This document shows positions 16,384 through 25,790 of a stretch of DNA of 47,739 nt, piece by piece. The DNA is from Lachnospiraceae bacterium (lineage in GTDB: Bacteria; Bacillota_A; Clostridia; Lachnospirales; Lachnospiraceae). How positions within the stretch are numbered: position 1 is the stretch's first letter; every line of letters begins with the position of its first letter. Location of the stretch: NCBI GenBank assembly GCA_009911175.1, contig QXWX01000057.1:1-47739 (forward strand). The letters are read 5' to 3'. The position numbers and the translations under genes are program-made. The notes below the pieces were generated by a model, which saw only the letters and a program-made list of their open reading frames with translations, did not search any database and was not told the origin of the DNA.

Positions 16384-19300
16384 GCGAGTATAAGATTGCG
16401 GTCAAGATTGCGGGACAATTGGAAAGTAGCTTTAACGCCGCACTCAAAGGCGCTCAGAGCGGCTTATCCGGCTTCGGGCTTGCGGGAAAAGTGGGGGCTG
16501 CAGCAGTCAAGGGGACGGCTGCGGCTATCACTGCGGCCGGGACGGCGATTGCCGGTATAGGGGCATACAGTGTCAAGGTTGGAAGTGAATTTGAATCAGC
16601 CATGTCTTCCGCGTCTGCGACAGCAGCGGCAACGGAGGAAGAATACGCGAAGATGGAAGCGGCCGCAATGGAGATGGGAAGGACTACATCGAAAACGGCG
16701 ACGGAATCTGCGCAGGCATTGGAATATATGGCGCTGGCCGGATGGGATGTGGATACATCCATATCGGCCCTTCCTTCCGTGCTCCGGATGTCAGAGGCTT
16801 CCGGAATGGATCTGGCGCGTACATCTGACCTGGTAACGGACTCAATGGCAGCGCTTGGAGTGACAGTTGATGAATTGCCGAATTACCTGGATGCAGCGAC
16901 AAAGGCGCAGAACAAATCGAACCAGACAGCCGAGGAGCTCATGGAAGCATATCTTGGTGTCGGCGGCACGATGAAAAACCTGAATATTCCGATCACGGAA
17001 TCCGCCACTGCGCTGGGTGTTCTGGCAAACCGTGGAATCAAAGGATCGGAAGCAGGAACGGCCCTGAATGCGATGATGGTGAACCTGACTACCGGTACCG
17101 GCCAGGCAGGAAAAATGATGAGTCAACTCGGAATCTCCGCGTTTGACTCAAATGGTAAATTCATCGGGCTGGAAGAAACACTCAAGCAGGTGAACACAGC
17201 TCTGCAGGGGTGTACGGAGGAAGAGCGGAATGCGGCGCTTGCCGCAATCGGAGGAAAGCAGCACGTTGACGCCCTGAATAACCTTATGGCAGGCCTGAAC
17301 ACAACCAATGAAGAGGGAATTTCAGAATGGGCGGCTCTGAGAAATGAACTGGAAAACTGCAATGGCGCATTGGAAGAGATGGCAAAAACCAAGCTGGATA
17401 ACCTGGAAGGTGATCTTGCAATTTTACAGTCAGCGGCTCAGGATGCAGGAATCAAAATCTACAAAAATCTGAATACACCGCTCCGCGGACTTGCTCAATA
17501 TGGAACACAGTCAATCTACAAACTGTCGGAGGCATTGGAAAACGGAGGATTCTCCGGACTGGCATCCGCATTGGGAGACGTGGTAGCGGACGGTCTTGTA
17601 AAAATGGCCGATCATGCACCGGAATTTGTAGACATGGCAGCAACGCTTGTGGATTCTCTGATCAGTGGGATTGAGAATAACCAGGACGCAATCGGAGATT
17701 CCCTGGGACGGCTTGCCGTCTCTGCGTCGAATGCGTTTATACATCTGATGCCACGCCTGATCGTGCTGGGTGCAAAGATGGTGGTTTCGATTGCAAGGGG
17801 AGTTTTGGACAATCTTCCGGAAATTGGAGCGGCGGCCAAAGAAGCAATTGCATATCTGATGGAGGAAGCAAAGAAAGCGCTCGGTGAATATATGGACTTC
17901 CTGGGTGATGACAGCGCAAAACCATTTGAAAAGATCGTGGCATTGATTCCGGCAGTAGCGGCAGGGTTTATGGCATTTAAGTCTGTCAGCGGGATCATAG
18001 GTAAGGTGAACGGGTTTGTAAATTCCTTAAAAGGGATTGGCAAGGCGGCATCAGGCGCAAAGAAAGGTTTGGGGACCGCATCCAGTTCCATGTCAACGGC
18101 GGCACAGAATATTCTGGGTGCCGGAGCAGGATTCGCCCTGGCTGCGGCAGGCGTGTGGCTCCTTGCCAATGCGGCAACGCAGATAGCCCAGGCGGGACCG
18201 GGTGCGGCACTTGGACTGGCTATGATGGCAGCAGGCATCGCAGGCTTTATGGTGTTGGCTGCTAAAATGGGGCCGGAGCTTCAGGCGAACCAGCAGGGGC
18301 TGATCACATTCGGGGCGGCGATCCTGATGGCTGCGGCAGGAGTGGCGGTTATGGCATTTGCGGCGGTACAACTGGCACAGGCAGGACCGATGGCATTTGC
18401 GGGTTTGGCTCTCATGGAGGGCGGGATCATCGCCCTCATGGCTATCGCGGGAACCATGGGGACAACCTTAGCTTCGGCAGCCCCGGGATTAATCGCATTC
18501 GGGGCGGCGATTCTGATAGCGGCAGCCGGGATGGCAGTCATGTCGTTCGCGGCAGTGCAGCTGGCACAGGAAGGCGGGATGGCAGTTGCGGTCCTGGCCG
18601 GGATGCTGGTCGGTATGACTGCGTTTATGGCAGTGGCGGCGTTGCTGGGGCCGATGCTGTCAGCGGCGGCTGTTGGTCTGGTTGCGTTTGGGGTGGCAGT
18701 GCTTCTGGCAGGTGCCGGGATGCTCATCATGGCTCAGGCAGCTATACAGCTTGCGGAGGCAGGGGCTCCGGCGCAGATTGCCATGGCGCTCCTGGCTGCA
18801 GGTATCCTTGCGTTCGGGGCGGCTGCGGGAGCCCTTGCCCCGATGCTGCTTGCAGGTGCTGTGGCACTGGCGGCATTTGGCGCGGCGTTGATCGTTGTCG
18901 GTGCCGGAATGTTGGTTGTGAATGCGGCGGCTCTGATCGGAGCGGCAGTGTTGCTGGTGATGTCAGGGGCACTGGAACAGATCGTAGAGAACAGTACAGG
19001 AGGGGCTGAGGCGCTGGTATCCCTTGGAGCGTCTTTGACAGCATTTTCAGGAGGGGCAGCCCTGGCAGGGGCAGGAGCTGCGGCAGCCGGTGTCGGGTTT
19101 GCAGCCCTGGCTTTAGCAGCCCTAGCGCTGGATGTGGCGTTTATCCCTCTGGCGGTGGAAATGCTGGCCGTATCCGGGGCAATTGCTGTTATATCAGCAA
19201 GCTCTTCCACGGCAGCGGCCGGGATGGGGATGTTGAAAGCATCTTCTTCCGGAATGGTAACAAGTATGGGGAAACTGGCAGCGGCATTCCTTCCGCTTAC

Positions 19301-20540
19301 GGCTTCATTGGCTCCCTTTGCCGCGGCAGCAGCAGCGGCCGGGATAGCAGCAGCTGCCCTGGCAACAGGACTTGCGGGGATGGCAGTATCCGCGGCGGCA
19401 GCCGGGACGGCGGTTCTCCTGATCGTGACAGCATTCACGGCGGCAACGGCAGCGATCCAGTCCTTCCAGTCTTCAACGGTGACGGTTGGAGCGGCCGCGC
19501 AGCGGATCGTGGCAGCATTCGCTTCCATGGGAGGGGCGGTACCTCCGGCAGCCGCGGCATTGTCATCCTTTGTGGTACCGGCGGTTGCGGCAGCTGCGGC
19601 ATCCATGCTATTTGCCGCGGCGCTGGCATCGTCCAATGCGTCGCTTGCGGCCATGGCGGCGGCTGTAACAGCTTCCGCTTCTGTATTTGGGGCTTTATCA
19701 GCTGCTATGACAGGTTCTCTGGCTGCAGGGAACAGCATGATGCAGATGACTGTGCTTGTGAGCAGCAGTATGCAGCAGATGGCCCAGGCAACGACAGTTG
19801 GAATGGTGCAAGTCAGTACAAGCGTTCAAACCGGAATGACACAGGTAACAGCCATTACCACACAAAGTATGGCTCTGATCGTTGCAGTCACGACGAATGG
19901 GGTTACAGCCATGGTGACGGTATTCCGAAACGGCGGCGTGCAGGCCGTTGGAATCGCCCAAGCGACGGCGGCCGGGATTCAGGCGGCATTTGCAGGGGTA
20001 GATCTGTCCGGAGCCGGTATGAATATGATGCAGGGCCTTGTCAATGGAATGAACAGTATGCGGGGTGCAGTGGCGGCCGCGGCGCAGAGTATTGCGCAGG
20101 CAGCGGCAAGTGCGGTCAACAGTGCGCTCCAGATCCATTCTCCATCCAAAGTGCTGACCCGATCAGGGCAGTATGCCGGTGAAGGCGTGGCAGTGGGAAT
20201 GGAAAATATGTCCGGCAGGGTACAAAGTGCGGCGAATGCGGCATTGGCTCAGCCAGTACAGAATGCGGGTGAAAATATCCGCGGAATTTCAACGCCGGAG
20301 ATCCCTGCAAGGAGCGCTGTGATCGGTGAGACGATAGACAGCCTTTCCGGAAAAGGCAGAAAGGGAACAGAAACCGGTTCCGATACTGCACAGACCTTTG
20401 TATTCAGTCCAACCTATCATTTTGAAGGCGGAGAGACCAGCAAAGAGGAAGTGGTCGAAGCAAACAGAATGAGCATGGCTGAATTTGAAAAGATGATGCG
20501 GCAGTGGGAAAGGAAGAATAAACGGACTGTATTTGCGTAG
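16380..20540 (+). CDS. Tail tape measure protein
   Basis: 1386 residues; sets tail length by spanning the tube lumen. The N-terminal ~400 residues have the TP901/PhageMin_Tail-type region: VKVGSEFESAMSSASATAAA, AAMEMGRTTSKTATESAQAL, YMALAGWDVDTSISALP, LGVLANRGIKGSEAGTALNA. A long Ala/Gly/Met-rich hydrophobic middle includes 63-residue tandem repeats (about residues 580-895). The C-terminal part has QIHSPSKVLTRSGQYAGEGV, the conserved 'HSPSK' motif of many tape measures. At about 0.15 nm per residue it predicts a tail near 200 nm (inference). ATG overlaps the E' stop. Confidence 0.95.
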   Translation: MSEYKIAVKIAGQLESSFNAALKGAQSGLSGFGLAGKVGAAAVKGTAAAITAAGTAIAGIGAYSVKVGSEFESAMSSASATAAATEEEYAKMEAAAMEMGRTTSKTATESAQALEYMALAGWDVDTSISALPSVLRMSEASGMDLARTSDLVTDSMAALGVTVDELPNYLDAATKAQNKSNQTAEELMEAYLGVGGTMKNLNIPITESATALGVLANRGIKGSEAGTALNAMMVNLTTGTGQAGKMMSQLGISAFDSNGKFIGLEETLKQVNTALQGCTEEERNAALAAIGGKQHVDALNNLMAGLNTTNEEGISEWAALRNELENCNGALEEMAKTKLDNLEGDLAILQSAAQDAGIKIYKNLNTPLRGLAQYGTQSIYKLSEALENGGFSGLASALGDVVADGLVKMADHAPEFVDMAATLVDSLISGIENNQDAIGDSLGRLAVSASNAFIHLMPRLIVLGAKMVVSIARGVLDNLPEIGAAAKEAIAYLMEEAKKALGEYMDFLGDDSAKPFEKIVALIPAVAAGFMAFKSVSGIIGKVNGFVNSLKGIGKAASGAKKGLGTASSSMSTAAQNILGAGAGFALAAAGVWLLANAATQIAQAGPGAALGLAMMAAGIAGFMVLAAKMGPELQANQQGLITFGAAILMAAAGVAVMAFAAVQLAQAGPMAFAGLALMEGGIIALMAIAGTMGTTLASAAPGLIAFGAAILIAAAGMAVMSFAAVQLAQEGGMAVAVLAGMLVGMTAFMAVAALLGPMLSAAAVGLVAFGVAVLLAGAGMLIMAQAAIQLAEAGAPAQIAMALLAAGILAFGAAAGALAPMLLAGAVALAAFGAALIVVGAGMLVVNAAALIGAAVLLVMSGALEQIVENSTGGAEALVSLGASLTAFSGGAALAGAGAAAAGVGFAALALAALALDVAFIPLAVEMLAVSGAIAVISASSSTAAAGMGMLKASSSGMVTSMGKLAAAFLPLTASLAPFAAAAAAAGIAAAALATGLAGMAVSAAAAGTAVLLIVTAFTAATAAIQSFQSSTVTVGAAAQRIVAAFASMGGAVPPAAAALSSFVVPAVAAAAASMLFAAALASSNASLAAMAAAVTASASVFGALSAAMTGSLAAGNSMMQMTVLVSSSMQQMAQATTVGMVQVSTSVQTGMTQVTAITTQSMALIVAVTTNGVTAMVTVFRNGGVQAVGIAQATAAGIQAAFAGVDLSGAGMNMMQGLVNGMNSMRGAVAAAAQSIAQAAASAVNSALQIHSPSKVLTRSGQYAGEGVAVGMENMSGRVQSAANAALAQPVQNAGENIRGISTPEIPARSAVIGETIDSLSGKGRKGTETGSDTAQTFVFSPTYHFEGGETSKEEVVEANRMSMAEFEKMMRQWERKNKRTVFA
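18120..19065 (+). repeat. Five 189-bp (63-residue) repeats in the tape measure gene
   Basis: Copies are aligned on an F/AGA-type start at 18120, 18309, 18498, 18687 and 18876, each exactly 189 bp apart. Each encodes a glycine-alanine helix pair such as FGAAILMAAAGVAVMAFAAV, then QLAQAGP and a second hydrophobic helix. Nucleotide identity is partial, so the duplications are not recent, but the strict period is clear. Confidence 0.7.
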
Positions 20541-20555
20541 AAGGGAGCGGAACAA

Positions 20556-20813
20556 ATGGCGTCAACCTATGAAACAAAACAGGGGGATACATGGGATCTG
20601 ATGGCCTATGATCTCTACGGCGATGAAAAATATATGCGTTATCTTATGGAAGCCAACCTTCCTCTCCTGGATATTATGGTCTTTTCATCCGGAGTGAAGA
20701 TCTATGTACCGGACCTGCCGGAAGAGACGGATGAAGACTTGCCGTTCTGGCGTGTAAATGCAGACCAGGACGGTGAGTATTCCTCCGTAGAGGACGGTGA
20801 TGAAGATGGGTGA
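20556..20813 (+). CDS. Tail protein X (P2 gpX-like)
   Basis: 85 residues: YETKQGDTWDLMAYDLYGDE, KYMRYLMEANLPLLDIMVFS and GVKIYVPDLP. This is the gpX family, a LysM-like fold; 'Q-G-D-T-W-D-x-I-A' and 'N-x-x-x-x-D-x-x-x-F-x-x-G-x-x-I-x-x-P' are its hallmarks. It joins the tape measure and hub. An acidic tail (about residues 58-85) is extra. Overlaps gpD by about 14 bp. Confidence 0.9.
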   Translation: MASTYETKQGDTWDLMAYDLYGDEKYMRYLMEANLPLLDIMVFSSGVKIYVPDLPEETDEDLPFWRVNADQDGEYSSVEDGDEDG

Positions 20814-22089
20814 TCCAAGAAGGGTATCAGCAGGCTTTCGGTTTAATGGAAAGAACATGAAGGAGGAGCTGAAGGATTATCTTACGTCTGTTACATATAC
20901 CGATGTGGCATCCGGAAGCAGCGACCAGCTGGATATTACGATCCAGAACATAGAAATGGACTGGCTGAACAGAAAATATCCGGTCAAGGGAGACCGGGTG
21001 GATGGCACGATCACTTTTCGGAATTGGGAAAAAGAGGGAAGGGACAAAAGACTTTCCTGCGGAATATTTGTGCTGGACAATATCAAGTATTCCGGAGGGC
21101 CGCTTGCTGCACAGTTCGGATGCCTTGCGATCCCGGCCAATGGGTCTTTTCAGACAAGAGAGCGTACCAAAACATGGAAAGAGGTCACGGTCCATGGAAT
21201 CGCAAAGGAGATCGCCGGGAAATACGGGCTGCAGCTGAATTGCTCTGGGCCGGATGTAAAGATCAATTCCATTGAGCAGTCCCAGAAAACAGACAGCGCA
21301 TTTTTATATGAGATCTGTAATACCTATGGAATGTCCATGAAGGTATATAACAATGCGATTGTGATCTATGACCAGACTTCTCAGGAAAAGAAAAGCTCAT
21401 CAGCCGAATTGACCAGGGAATCCTTTGTGGATGACAACTGGGAATATGAGGACGCACTTGTCGGGATATATACCGGAGCAAGGATATCCTATAAATCCGG
21501 AAATGACAGTGAGGAGATCAGTGTGTACGTTGGCATGAAAGCGGAGAATGCCGCGGGAAGCCGTGTCCTGAAAATTGATGAGACTGCGGACAGCGTATCG
21601 GATGCATACCACAAAGCAGCTGCGAAGGTCAACCGATCCAATGAATCCGCAACAAAACTTTCCGGGGAGATCTGGCCGAATCCGAAAATTTGCGCCGGCG
21701 CAACGGTAAGGGTGAAAGGGATGGGGAAGGCCAATGGAAAATATTTTGTGGAGAAGTCAACGATAGAAGTCAGCGGATCCGGAACAAAGCAGAATGTGGA
21801 GATGCACAGATGCCAGAGACGGCTTTCCTATGCTCCGAAGGCAGCTCCGATTCCTGCTTCGCAGACAAGCAGAAATTACAAGACAGGAGATATTGTGAAT
21901 TTTAGCGGCGGTATGCATTATGTGTCATCCCATCCAGGGGCAAAAGGACAAAGCGCGAAGGCCGGACCTGCAAAGATCACATTAGGTCCGGACAGCGCGG
22001 GGAATGGAAAAGCACATCCATGGCATCTGGTACATACGGATAATACGTCAAATGTATATGGCTGGGTAGATGAAGGATCATTCAGTTAG
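20800..22089 (+). CDS. Tail hub protein D (late control D family) with C-terminal SH3-like domain
   Basis: About 429 residues. Residues 1 to about 345 match P2 gpD (hub at the tail tip): SVTYTDVASGSSDQLDITIQ, NRKYPVKGDRVDGTI, LDNIKYSGGPLAAQFG, EQSQKTDSAFLYEICNTYGM, VFDD-like positions and CAGATVRVKGMGKANGKYFV. The last ~65 residues are an added domain: KTGDIVNFSGGMHYVSSHPG, HPWHLVHTDNTSNVYGWVDE. This resembles small SH3-like modules next to cell-wall hydrolases in Firmicutes. The start could be ATG 20800 or 20806; AGGA at 20791 favours 20800. Attachment of the module to hub D suggests a cell-wall contact role (inference). Confidence 0.85.
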   Translation: MKMGDPRRVSAGFRFNGKNMKEELKDYLTSVTYTDVASGSSDQLDITIQNIEMDWLNRKYPVKGDRVDGTITFRNWEKEGRDKRLSCGIFVLDNIKYSGGPLAAQFGCLAIPANGSFQTRERTKTWKEVTVHGIAKEIAGKYGLQLNCSGPDVKINSIEQSQKTDSAFLYEICNTYGMSMKVYNNAIVIYDQTSQEKKSSSAELTRESFVDDNWEYEDALVGIYTGARISYKSGNDSEEISVYVGMKAENAAGSRVLKIDETADSVSDAYHKAAAKVNRSNESATKLSGEIWPNPKICAGATVRVKGMGKANGKYFVEKSTIEVSGSGTKQNVEMHRCQRRLSYAPKAAPIPASQTSRNYKTGDIVNFSGGMHYVSSHPGAKGQSAKAGPAKITLGPDSAGNGKAHPWHLVHTDNTSNVYGWVDEGSFS

Positions 22090-22124
22090 AGCTATGCATA
22101 CAGGTCATACAAGGAGGAATGGAT

Positions 22125-22508
22125 ATGGCGGAACGGCTGATTCGGGTAGGCAGGGTGTCATCCGTAGATCACAGCAGGGGAATGGTGAGTGTTACCTATA
22201 CGAATCTGGACGATTCGACGACAGGTGAATTTCCGGTATTTTCGTTTACGGATGAATATAAGATGCCGGGAATCGGTCAGGAAGTGCTTGTGCTGCATCT
22301 GTCAAATGGGCAGTCAGCCGGGATCGTGATGGGACGGATCTGGAACGGGGAGAACCAGCCACCAAAGTCCAGGGAGAGTGTATTCAGAAAAGAATTTGGC
22401 AGCATATATGGAGAGGCTTACATGGAATATGACGGAGAAAACATTGTCTTTAAGGATAAAAATATTGGACCGGTGACATTGAGAGAATTACTGGACTGCA
22501 AGTGTTAG
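22125..22508 (+). CDS. Baseplate spike/assembly protein V (gpV-like)
   Basis: 127 residues. RLIRVGRVSSVDHSRGMVSV, TYTNLDDSTTGEFPVF, MPGIGQEVLVLHLSNGQSAG and VMGRIWNGENQPP show the OB-fold of gpV / gp45-type baseplate proteins, the base of the cell-puncturing spike. The C-terminus (EYDGENIVFKDKNIGPVTLR) is a short beta stretch rather than a long spike. ATG 22125 is chosen over 22119 because AGGAGG at 22112-22117 spaces better. Confidence 0.85.
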   Translation: MAERLIRVGRVSSVDHSRGMVSVTYTNLDDSTTGEFPVFSFTDEYKMPGIGQEVLVLHLSNGQSAGIVMGRIWNGENQPPKSRESVFRKEFGSIYGEAYMEYDGENIVFKDKNIGPVTLRELLDCKC

Positions 22509-22518
22509 GAGACAGGGT

Positions 22519-22917
22519 ATGGCAAGAGTGGGAAATTGGGGAAAGAGCATTCAGTTTTCGGTGAACTCACAAAAACAGATCACGTTCAGAGGATTCAAGA
22601 GGACGGTGGCCGGGAGATGGGCAAAGCATTCGATCCTGAATCAAAAGCCAAGGATGGAATTTCAGGGACCGGAATCCTCCGGCGTTGTCATGGAGGTCGT
22701 TGTGTCTGCCATGCATGGCGTGAAACCAAGAACTATCATCCAGACGCTGGAAAGAGCCTGTGAAAAGGGAACGGTTGATTATCTTTATGTGGGAGGAAAG
22801 AAGGTGGGGGCCCATAAAATGTATTTGGAATCCATCAGTGAGACATGGGATGAAATATGGAACCAGGGGGAGCTCGTGCGGGCAACGCTGAGTCTGACCT
22901 TTTCAGAATACACGTAA
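22519..22917 (+). CDS. Tail protein U (P2 gpU-like)
   Basis: 132 residues: ARVGNWGKSIQFSVNSQKQI, TFRGFKRTVAGRWAKHSILN, RMEFQGPESSGVVMEVVVSA, HGVKPRTIIQTLERACEKG. This is the gpU family, where 'F-x-x-x-x-x-x-x-P-x-L-x-F-x-G' and 'H-G-x-x-P-x-x-x-l' are typical. Its position after V rather than directly after the tape measure is a Firmicute arrangement. Confidence 0.85.
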   Translation: MARVGNWGKSIQFSVNSQKQITFRGFKRTVAGRWAKHSILNQKPRMEFQGPESSGVVMEVVVSAMHGVKPRTIIQTLERACEKGTVDYLYVGGKKVGAHKMYLESISETWDEIWNQGELVRATLSLTFSEYT

Positions 22918-22928
22918 GGAGATGGCCT

Positions 22929-23237
22929 ATGCGGGAATCAAACAAGATCGAGATCATTGGGATTGATGATGAAAAAGTGGTAGAACGTATCCATTCGCAG
23001 CTCCGTTCTCTGATACTTTCCAGGGAGCGGACAATCCCTGGAAGCAGGAGCTTTGGATTAAAGGGGAAATTCATGGATATGCTGTCTCCGGAAGCTGTGA
23101 ATGAATTTGCGATTGAATTGGAGGAAAAAACAGAGGAATTTATTCCGGAGATTAGTATCGCCGAAGTGCGCGCAGAGCAGAACGTTGGCAGTACGGCTAG
23201 GATACAGATCAATGTGGAACGGAGGGAAGGCTTATGA
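22929..23237 (+). CDS. Baseplate wedge protein W (gp25-like)
   Basis: About 102 residues. The start at 22929 follows TAAGGAGATGGCCT. KIEIIGIDDEKVVERIHSQL, LILSRERTIPGSRSFGLKGK, FMDMLSPEAVNEFAIELEEK and TARIQINVERREGL correspond to the gpW/gp25-like wedge family, in which 'L-x-T-x-x-G-x-R-x-x-x-x-x-x-F-G' is conserved; here the family Arg-Phe/Gly segment reads PGSRSFG. It is coupled to gpJ (4-bp overlap). Confidence 0.8.
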   Translation: MRESNKIEIIGIDDEKVVERIHSQLRSLILSRERTIPGSRSFGLKGKFMDMLSPEAVNEFAIELEEKTEEFIPEISIAEVRAEQNVGSTARIQINVERREGL

Positions 23238-24376
23238 TCGCGGAAATTGAGAACCTGCCGGAAGTCAGTTTTATAGATCATGTGACTCTGGATGATGTTC
23301 AGTCACTTTTGATCAAAAGCTATGAGGAAAGGCATGAGCAGATCACCGGTAAAAGAATCAGTTTAAAAAGGGCGGATCCTGCTGCATTTACACTTTATGC
23401 CTGTTCCGTCCTTCTGTATCAGACTCTGTTATTTGTAGACAGGGCGGGAAAGCAGGATTTATTGAAATACAGTTATGGGGAGTATTTGGACAATATAGCC
23501 GCTCATAAAGGAGTGACAAGACTTCCTGCGCAGGCTGCGGAAGTTACGGTACGCTTTATCTTGTCTGCAGTTCAAAGGTCTGCAGTCAGTATTCCGCTGG
23601 GAACGAAGGTAACAGATGGAGAGATCTATTTTGAAACCACGGAATACGCGGAAGTGGAAGCAGGCGAAGAGTATGCGGACGTGCCCTGTATCTGTCAGAC
23701 GGCAGGGGCAGCAGGCAGCGGGATGGCAGCAGGGAGGATCAATATTCTGGTAGATCTGATCCCATATGTCGCAAAGGTAGAAAACATAGAGGAAAGCAGG
23801 GGCGGCTCAGACATAGAGGATGATGAGAGCCTCGCGGAGCGCGTGTTCCTGGCTCCGTCTTCGTATTCTACGGCCGGACCCAGAGACGCATACATCCATC
23901 ACACAAAATCATACGGCGCGTCGATCGGCTCGGTAAATGTTACGAGTCCGGAAGAGGGCAAAGTGGAGGTAAGGGTACTTTTAAAGGATGGATCCCTTCC
24001 TTCTGCTGCCCTGCTTGACGGGATCCTGGAACATCTGAATGATGATACGGTCCGGCCGCTCACGGATCATGTGCAGGTTCTGGCGCCGGAAACCATGACG
24101 TATGATCTGGATCTGACCTACTATATAGCAAGATCGGATGCCGCAAAGGCAGTATCCATACAGAGTGCGGTATCTGCTGCGGTCAGCTTGTACAATGAAT
24201 GGCAGACCTATACCATAGGCAGGGACATCAATCCATCGGAACTGATCAGGCGTGTGGTAGATGCCGGAGCAAAAAGGGCGGTGGTTGCGCTGCCTGAATT
24301 TACCATAGTACCGCCTACCACAGTGGCAAGACTTGGAAACGTGACGGTAACGTATGGAGGTGTGGAAGATGATTAA
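23234..24376 (+). CDS. Baseplate J-like protein
   Basis: 380 residues. Matches P2 gpJ/Mu gp47-type baseplate wedge proteins: LVDAVQSLL-type N-terminal helix (LDDVQSLLIKSYEERHEQ), RADPAAFTLYACSVLLYQ, YLDNIAAHKGVTRLPAQAAE, FILSAVQRSAVSIPLGTKVT, TAGAAGSGMAAGRINILVD, RVFLAPSSYSTAGPRDAYIH, PEEGKVEVRVLLKDG. The sequence is full length. Overlaps W and I. Confidence 0.93.
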   Translation: MIAEIENLPEVSFIDHVTLDDVQSLLIKSYEERHEQITGKRISLKRADPAAFTLYACSVLLYQTLLFVDRAGKQDLLKYSYGEYLDNIAAHKGVTRLPAQAAEVTVRFILSAVQRSAVSIPLGTKVTDGEIYFETTEYAEVEAGEEYADVPCICQTAGAAGSGMAAGRINILVDLIPYVAKVENIEESRGGSDIEDDESLAERVFLAPSSYSTAGPRDAYIHHTKSYGASIGSVNVTSPEEGKVEVRVLLKDGSLPSAALLDGILEHLNDDTVRPLTDHVQVLAPETMTYDLDLTYYIARSDAAKAVSIQSAVSAAVSLYNEWQTYTIGRDINPSELIRRVVDAGAKRAVVALPEFTIVPPTTVARLGNVTVTYGGVEDD

Positions 24377-25067
24377 CCTGTATGACGGTGAATTAGTCGA
24401 TATGCTTCCCAGCCAGATGGCAACACAAACTCAGCAAAGGTGTATCAGCTATGCGCTGAAAAAAGGAATACGGCTGATCATTGAGCGGGCGAACATGACC
24501 AGAACGGTAGCTGTGATAGACAGCCTGCCAGAGCAGATCCTGGATATGCTTGCGGTGGAGATGCGTACTCCCTATTACAGGGAAGAAATGGAAATAGAGA
24601 TCAAACGGCGTATCATAAAGAGAACGCTGATGTGGCATCTGACAGCAGGTACTCCAGGAGCGGTGGAAGAGCTGGTTGCTGCCGTATTCGGGGAAGGAGA
24701 AGTGAAAGAATGGTTTGAATACGGCGGAGAGCCATACCGTTTTAAGATTATTACAAATGCGCTTCTGACAGAAGACATGAATGCGTACTTTTCGGAAATG
24801 ATCCAGATTGTGAAGAATATCCGCAGCCATATTGAAGTGATCGAGATTCACCGAACAGTGGAGCAAGAGCTGTATGCGGGTGTCTGTCAGTGTCTTCCGC
24901 AATATAAGCCGGCAGCGATTATTGACGGGTATTGCGTGGACAGGGAAGTAGGGCAGACGATCCATGCCGGGATGCTGACCGGCCAGATCTGCTATCCGGA
25001 ACCGATCATAGAACTGGGGATCGAAAGAAAGAGCGTGGGAGGACATTTATCCAAATCGCTTTCATAA
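24369..25067 (+). CDS. Tail protein I (P2 gpI-like)
   Basis: About 232 residues, starting at ATG 24369 inside the gpJ stop region with GGAGGTGTGG as ribosome site. LPSQMATQTQQRCISYALKK, SLPEQILDMLAVEMRTPYYR, KRRIIKRTLMWHLTAGTPGA, VEELVAAVFGEGEVKEWFEY correspond to the P2 gpI family ('L-x-x-L-A-x-x-x-x-x-x-Y', 'G-T-x-x-A-v-e'). It links baseplate and fibres. Immediately upstream of the fibre region. Confidence 0.87.
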   Translation: MINLYDGELVDMLPSQMATQTQQRCISYALKKGIRLIIERANMTRTVAVIDSLPEQILDMLAVEMRTPYYREEMEIEIKRRIIKRTLMWHLTAGTPGAVEELVAAVFGEGEVKEWFEYGGEPYRFKIITNALLTEDMNAYFSEMIQIVKNIRSHIEVIEIHRTVEQELYAGVCQCLPQYKPAAIIDGYCVDREVGQTIHAGMLTGQICYPEPIIELGIERKSVGGHLSKSLS

Positions 25068-25127
25068 CCTGCTGTTTCAGAAAATGGGATGGAAGAAGGC
25101 AGGACATTTTTTAGAGGAGGAATCAGA

Positions 25128-25790
25128 ATGCTACAGCCATTTAACAGGGCAGTTATGACGACTGCAGGGTCAAATCTTCTCACAAGGGCACAGGCAGGAG
25201 AGCTTGCAATTCAGTTTACCCGGGTGGTAACCGGAGATGGAATATACAGCCCGGAAGAAAAGGATATATCTGTTCTTCAGGAACAGACTGAATTGAAATC
25301 ACAGAAAAACAGTTATCCAATTTCAAAGATAGTTGTTTTTACTGAAAACAGTGTGAAGATAACGGCCTATATCACGAACCAGGATCCGGTTACAGGAGGA
25401 GCTCTGGTGAGCAGTGGGTATCACATCAATGAGATGGGACTTTACGCCAAGGAAAAGGATGGGGACAGCAATACGGAAGTGCTGTACAGTATTACAACGA
25501 TTGCCGGGGACAATGGAGACTTCATGCCGCCGTACAATGGGTATAATCCGGCGCAGATCATACAGGACTATATTGTGACAGTGAACAATACTGCGGATGT
25601 AACGATCCAGACTGGCATCGGTGCGGTGGCCCTGGCAGAGGATCTGGAAGAGCTGCGGAGAACTGTGTCTGAGCTGGCTTCCCATATACCTATGCATTTT
25701 TTTGGAACAAGGGCGGAGATGGATGCGGTCATAGAGGATTTGCCGGTAGGGACGATCGTATTTTTGCCTGACGATGAAGAGAATAGCTGA
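25128..25790 (+). CDS. Tail fibre / phage tail-collar-type protein
   Basis: 220 residues; ATG 25128 follows TTAGAGGAGGAATCAGA. The N-terminal part (ATTAGSNLLTRAQAGELAIQ, FTRVVTGDGIYSPEE, ISKIVVFTENSVKITAYITN, YHINEMGLYAKE, VLYSITTIAGDNGDFMPPYN) is the 'tail fibre N-terminal/collar' domain of P2 H-like proteins that attaches to the baseplate. It is short: after ALAEDLEELRRTVSEL, a coiled segment, it ends with about 40 residues, so receptor binding is probably done by the downstream proteins. Confidence 0.87.
   Translation: MLQPFNRAVMTTAGSNLLTRAQAGELAIQFTRVVTGDGIYSPEEKDISVLQEQTELKSQKNSYPISKIVVFTENSVKITAYITNQDPVTGGALVSSGYHINEMGLYAKEKDGDSNTEVLYSITTIAGDNGDFMPPYNGYNPAQIIQDYIVTVNNTADVTIQTGIGAVALAEDLEELRRTVSELASHIPMHFFGTRAEMDAVIEDLPVGTIVFLPDDEENS

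Noticed and set aside
18734..19738. Long - strand ORF (334 codons) opposite the tape measure
   Set aside because: Ala/Ser/Pro-only composition, produced by GC-rich repeats of the tape measure; no ribosome site or family.
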